Shown piece after piece: positions 60,499 to 64,000 of a stretch of DNA of 64,000 bases. The notes beneath the pieces were generated by a model that saw nothing but the letters and a program-made list of their open reading frames with translations, ran no database searches and was not told the origin of the DNA. A program made the position numbers and the translations under genes. Origin of the DNA: Pagrus major (taxonomy: Eukaryota; Chordata; Actinopteri; Spariformes; Sparidae); NCBI RefSeq assembly GCF_040436345.1, contig NC_133230.1, positions 7,089,297 through 7,153,296 on the forward strand, read 5' to 3'. Numbering within the stretch: position 1 is the stretch's first letter; every line of letters begins with the position of its first letter.

Positions 60499-60742
60499 GG
60501 GGTTGAATGGGGTGAGGTGGTTTTTTGAGAACTGGCCTATCACAGGGACCTCTTGGGCTTTTCTCTTTTCCCTCTTACCTATTTTTTTTTTTGTTTGTTT
60601 TTTACATATGAATATATACGTAAATATATATGACAAATATATATATTTTAAGTAAGAGTTAACATGACTTTATGTTTGTTTTTTGCAGTCTTTTTATAGG
60701 CGGGCAAAAAGAATAACATTAAAATGTGGTTGCTATGTACAC

Positions 60743-60746
60743 ACGT

Positions 60747-60772
<26 letters not shown>
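60743..60772. repeat. (AC)n microsatellite in the sp3 3' UTR
   Basis: A short AC tract within the 3' UTR; a GAT trinucleotide tract follows at about 60937-60957. Confidence 0.9.
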
Positions 60773-60779
<7 letters not shown>

Positions 60780-62123
60780 GACAAGAAAACACGTATTAAC
60801 ACTCAACATGTGACATGAATACTCGACACAATGAAATGCCTTATTTTGTATCATACTCTTGTATAAAATGCTGGAGGTGCATGTTTTTTTAAGCTTTGCA
60901 GATGTAATGGAGATAAATGTGTTTGTCAAATTGAGATGATGATGATGATGATGATGAGTAGTAGGAGTGAAGGAAGTCGCGAACCTCTCTGGTATGATTG
61001 AATTTTTGTCTCTTGGGAGTTCTGACAAAACCGAGCGGTCTGTTTGAAGCAGCACTGCATCCACGCCCAACTGACGAGGGAAAGTTCATCAATTTTGGAA
61101 AACGTTACTTCGCTTTCTTGACGAGAATGAGGTGAGGCCACGGTGGTGTCAAGAAAGTAATTAAGCATTTTTCCCCAAATGTCAAACTGTTCCTTTATGA
61201 AATCCGCAGCAGCTGTCGCCCAATCATTGACATCCAACAGGACTATGAGGCTAACGTCATGCTGTGCTGCTTCAAGCCGAGCCGGAGGTTCAGCTGGTGG
61301 TCAGAGTAGGGCGACAGTGCCACTGTTAACTGATCTGAAGTTGGTGTTTTCCGCCCTCGACGGGGAAAAATATAGATGCAAGCCGCTCTTAAAAAAAGGG
61401 GCAACTTCTTCCAGCATCTGGTCAGTCTGAACAGAATGTTTCATCTGTCCTCACGAGCACGCCGTCCGCTGTGCTTGTCCACATCAAAACGTTATTTTTT
61501 CGTTCTTGTTTTTTTTTTTTTTTTTTTGCATATTTTCGTTGTAAATTCACATTGTATTATTTCAGTTTTCTGTGTCTCTCTGCCAATCCGAGTGTCGACT
61601 AAATCGAAGCCACATGATGGTGACCATAAAAAGTCAAAGTGTGGAGTGGTTACCTCTGAAATCCTGCAGGGCTCTTCATTGTCAGTCAGCTGCACACGGC
61701 CACAGGAGGAAAACACGCACCAATCGTGCCATGTGAAGAAAAAACCGAGATGCAAGAAATCAGTGAGCCCTCGAGGGTGTTTTTGTCATCGAACATTCCA
61801 GTTGGATACCAGATGATGTGGGATGAGTTTTGCAATAACTGCTCTGTTGGTAATTCTGGCCAGATGTCACTCGAGTTAAAAGGAAAACAATCATTGTTTT
61901 TTTTAATTTTTAATTTTAATTAATGTAATCCCTTCCTCAGTTTGTCCTCATGTTTGTAGCATTCATTTACATGTATATTATCTTATTTTCACATTGTTTA
62001 TAGAAGCCATTACTTAGTTAACTGAATTTGTTGTATCAAAACCTTATTTTAAGTGATTTTTTTAAAGAATTGGTGTAAAAATTGAATGTTACCTTTTGTA
62101 AAACCTTTTTTCAAATGGATCAC

Positions 62124-62129
62124 AATAAA
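62124..62129 (+). terminator. sp3: polyadenylation signal of sp3
   Basis: AATAAA about 1.6 kb after the stop, followed by a T/G-rich stretch. The long AT-rich interval 60499-62145 is read as the 3' UTR; human SP3 also has a long one. Confidence 0.6.
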
Positions 62130-62149
62130 AGTCTGAAACCTTCCAGTAA

Positions 62150-64000
62150 GTTTTTCTGTGTTAACCCGAACCCCAAGGCGAATTGAATTCAACTAACTGG
62201 AATGGAAATGCAGTGTTGCAGTATGCATTTTAACCATCAGCCCAACAGCATGTCACTTTATACATGGAACAAACACACATGCCAACATCAAAACTCTTGA
62301 CAGATCCTGAGTTTGGGTGTCGGGATCTGTATGGGGGAGAAAAAGTCTGTAGTGCAAAAAAAAAATCTTTATTACTCAAAATGAGTATTACAAAAACAAT
62401 TGCTTGGAAAAATGAGGTTACACAAGAAATCAGACATTTAGTCTCCTGCTAAAACTTTTTTTCACAAATGAAAAAAACCAACAAAAATTCAGGATTTCAG
62501 GGGGAAAATATGTTCCCACTCAGTTTCACAATTTTTTTTCCCATGATTTTTCAGATGGGAAGAAAAAAAAACAAAAAAAAAACGTACATTATTCTGGCAA
62601 ACCTTTTATCCATAGTTTACCATTATGTATCATTATTATCCATTACTATTATACCAACTATTTGAATTTTCATTTCTTTTTTATCATTTCCTTTTATTTA
62701 GCCGTTTCAACTTCTCGGTGGGTAGCAGTTGAAGATGATCGTTACAGCTGACTTGAAATGTGAATATTTAGATTTTTATACATTTTACTTTGAACATTTT
62801 ATTTCTTTTTCAAATGAATTGCACATCCAAAATCTTACCTTACAGCAGAAGTAAGCCAAATACCATCCAGGCAAATACCTGATAACATTCAGGAGGTGGT
62901 GACAACACACTGGACCACTTCTTTATTGGGGATTTTTTATTTAACAAAAATATCAGACAGCCAAAACAGGATGATGACGATGACAAATCCATGGATGCTT
63001 TACCAAGAAACAGAAAATGAAATGGTTTTTTTTAGCCGACTCATGTTATGGCTGCTCTTCCCTTACAGTACCACGAACTCTCCCCTCCCTCTGAGTCGTA
63101 CTTTATGCTGCAACCCGGACAAGCTTCAAACATCTTTCCCTGAGAGTCACAGTGACATTATTATTCCACAAGAAACTGGGGATTCAGTCAAGCCTGCTGA
63201 TATTTTACTTTGTTTTCGCGTCAAATTTCCAAACATCTGTGCAACCATTTCTAAAGTCCATACACATTCCTGCGAAAGTGTTTTTTAAGTTTATTTTCAG
63301 TCACTAAACTTCTATAGATTGAGATGATTCTTAAAAAATATGACCACTGTAAGAAGTAAAGTGTACAGTATGTAGATGTGACCATAATTTTCAGACTTAT
63401 TTAGCATTTTCCAAAAATCTAATGTGGGGATACGAAAAAAAAACTAATATTGTTTTACAAAACTCTTCTGCCCAAATTCCTAATTCCTTGTGAACTTTAC
63501 TAAAGAACAAACAACTTAAGTCAAGTTTTTAATCTGATGTGATGAATAATAACAGAGGATCACAGTTCACTGCATTGTACGTACATTATATCAATTAAAA
63601 AATTGTATTAAAGTCATGATATTGACTTCAAACATACAGCCCAGCATTAGTTTTTAGGTCTGAAAATTGGCAAATTATCCATGATTTTCCAGACCTTGAT
63701 ATGAACTTTGTAAAACAGAAGTAGAAACCTATCTACCTGTACCTTTTACCAATTTAAAGTAGGTTTTTAAAATAGTTTTATCCCATTGTGTGAGAGGTAA
63801 TCCACACCGAGTGTTTGGTTTGTGAGAGCTAAAAACCCACGTTAAACCTCCAGTGAGATTTCCGAGGGTTTTTTCCTCCCTTTGTCCTTCAACCACAGCC
63901 TGAACCAGAATCCCAATCAGTGCAAAGTTACATCTAATACAGGGGGAGGAAAGAAAACTATACAGAAAAAAATAGAATCTATATTTACGATTTGCTTCAC
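62150..64000. other. downstream region, no gene recognised
   Basis: AT-rich with many A and T runs. A TTTATT at 62368-62373 could be a minus-strand AATAAA of a convergent gene that lies beyond the window, but there is no coding support on either strand. Confidence 0.5.

Noticed and set aside
62896-63288. 130-codon open frame near the window end
   Set aside because: No ATG context, no conserved product, AT-rich composition like its surroundings.
1-64000. CRISPR array, operon, riboswitch or prokaryotic mobile system
   Set aside because: The window is vertebrate nuclear DNA with spliced genes; no regular spaced repeats other than microsatellites.

Overview
The window is a gene-dense stretch of vertebrate nuclear DNA, almost certainly from a teleost fish. 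The genes have many short exons with GT-AG introns, and the proteins are clear orthologues of vertebrate genes. The introns carry typical fish repeats: an L2-type LINE 3' end, short terminal-inverted-repeat DNA elements, and long CA, TA and TAA microsatellites. I cannot name the species from sequence alone.

Layout, all on the plus strand: (1) pcnt (pericentrin), 5'-truncated by the window edge, 57 coding exons from 56 to 32755. (2) senp2 (SUMO protease), 17 coding exons, 34558-40663. (3) tra2b (SR-like splicing regulator), 8 coding exons, 42084-45432, with a recognisable poison exon at 42751-43026. (4) ola1 (Obg-like ATPase), 10 coding exons, 47503-50981. (5) sp3 (Sp/KLF zinc-finger transcription factor), 8 coding exons, 54036-60498. 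From 62150 to the end I see no coding sequence. Every exon-intron structure was worked out by hand from splice sites and reading phase. All reading frames close without internal stops: pcnt gives 4047 residues in the window, senp2 600, tra2b 295, ola1 396 and sp3 646.

The genes do not form an operon or a single pathway. Pericentrin organises the pericentriolar material. SENP2 and SP3 are connected only in the general sense that SP3 is a SUMO-regulated factor. TRA2B and OLA1 are broadly expressed regulators of splicing and of translation/stress. The order combines pieces that, from memory, lie apart in human (PCNT on 21q, SENP2 and TRA2B together on 3q27, OLA1 and SP3 together on 2q31).

The most interesting signals are not the proteins themselves. 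They are: the tra2b poison exon (276 nt, GAA-rich, stop after 28 codons); a possible internal pcnt promoter with a perfect RFX X-box and an in-frame alternative first exon; two candidate unannotated pcnt exons (a 21-nt microexon and a 150-nt symmetric exon); a GC-AG intron in senp2; an L2 insertion and a CA microsatellite pressed against pcnt splice sites; and a conserved but AUG-less N-terminal reading frame upstream of the sp3 start.
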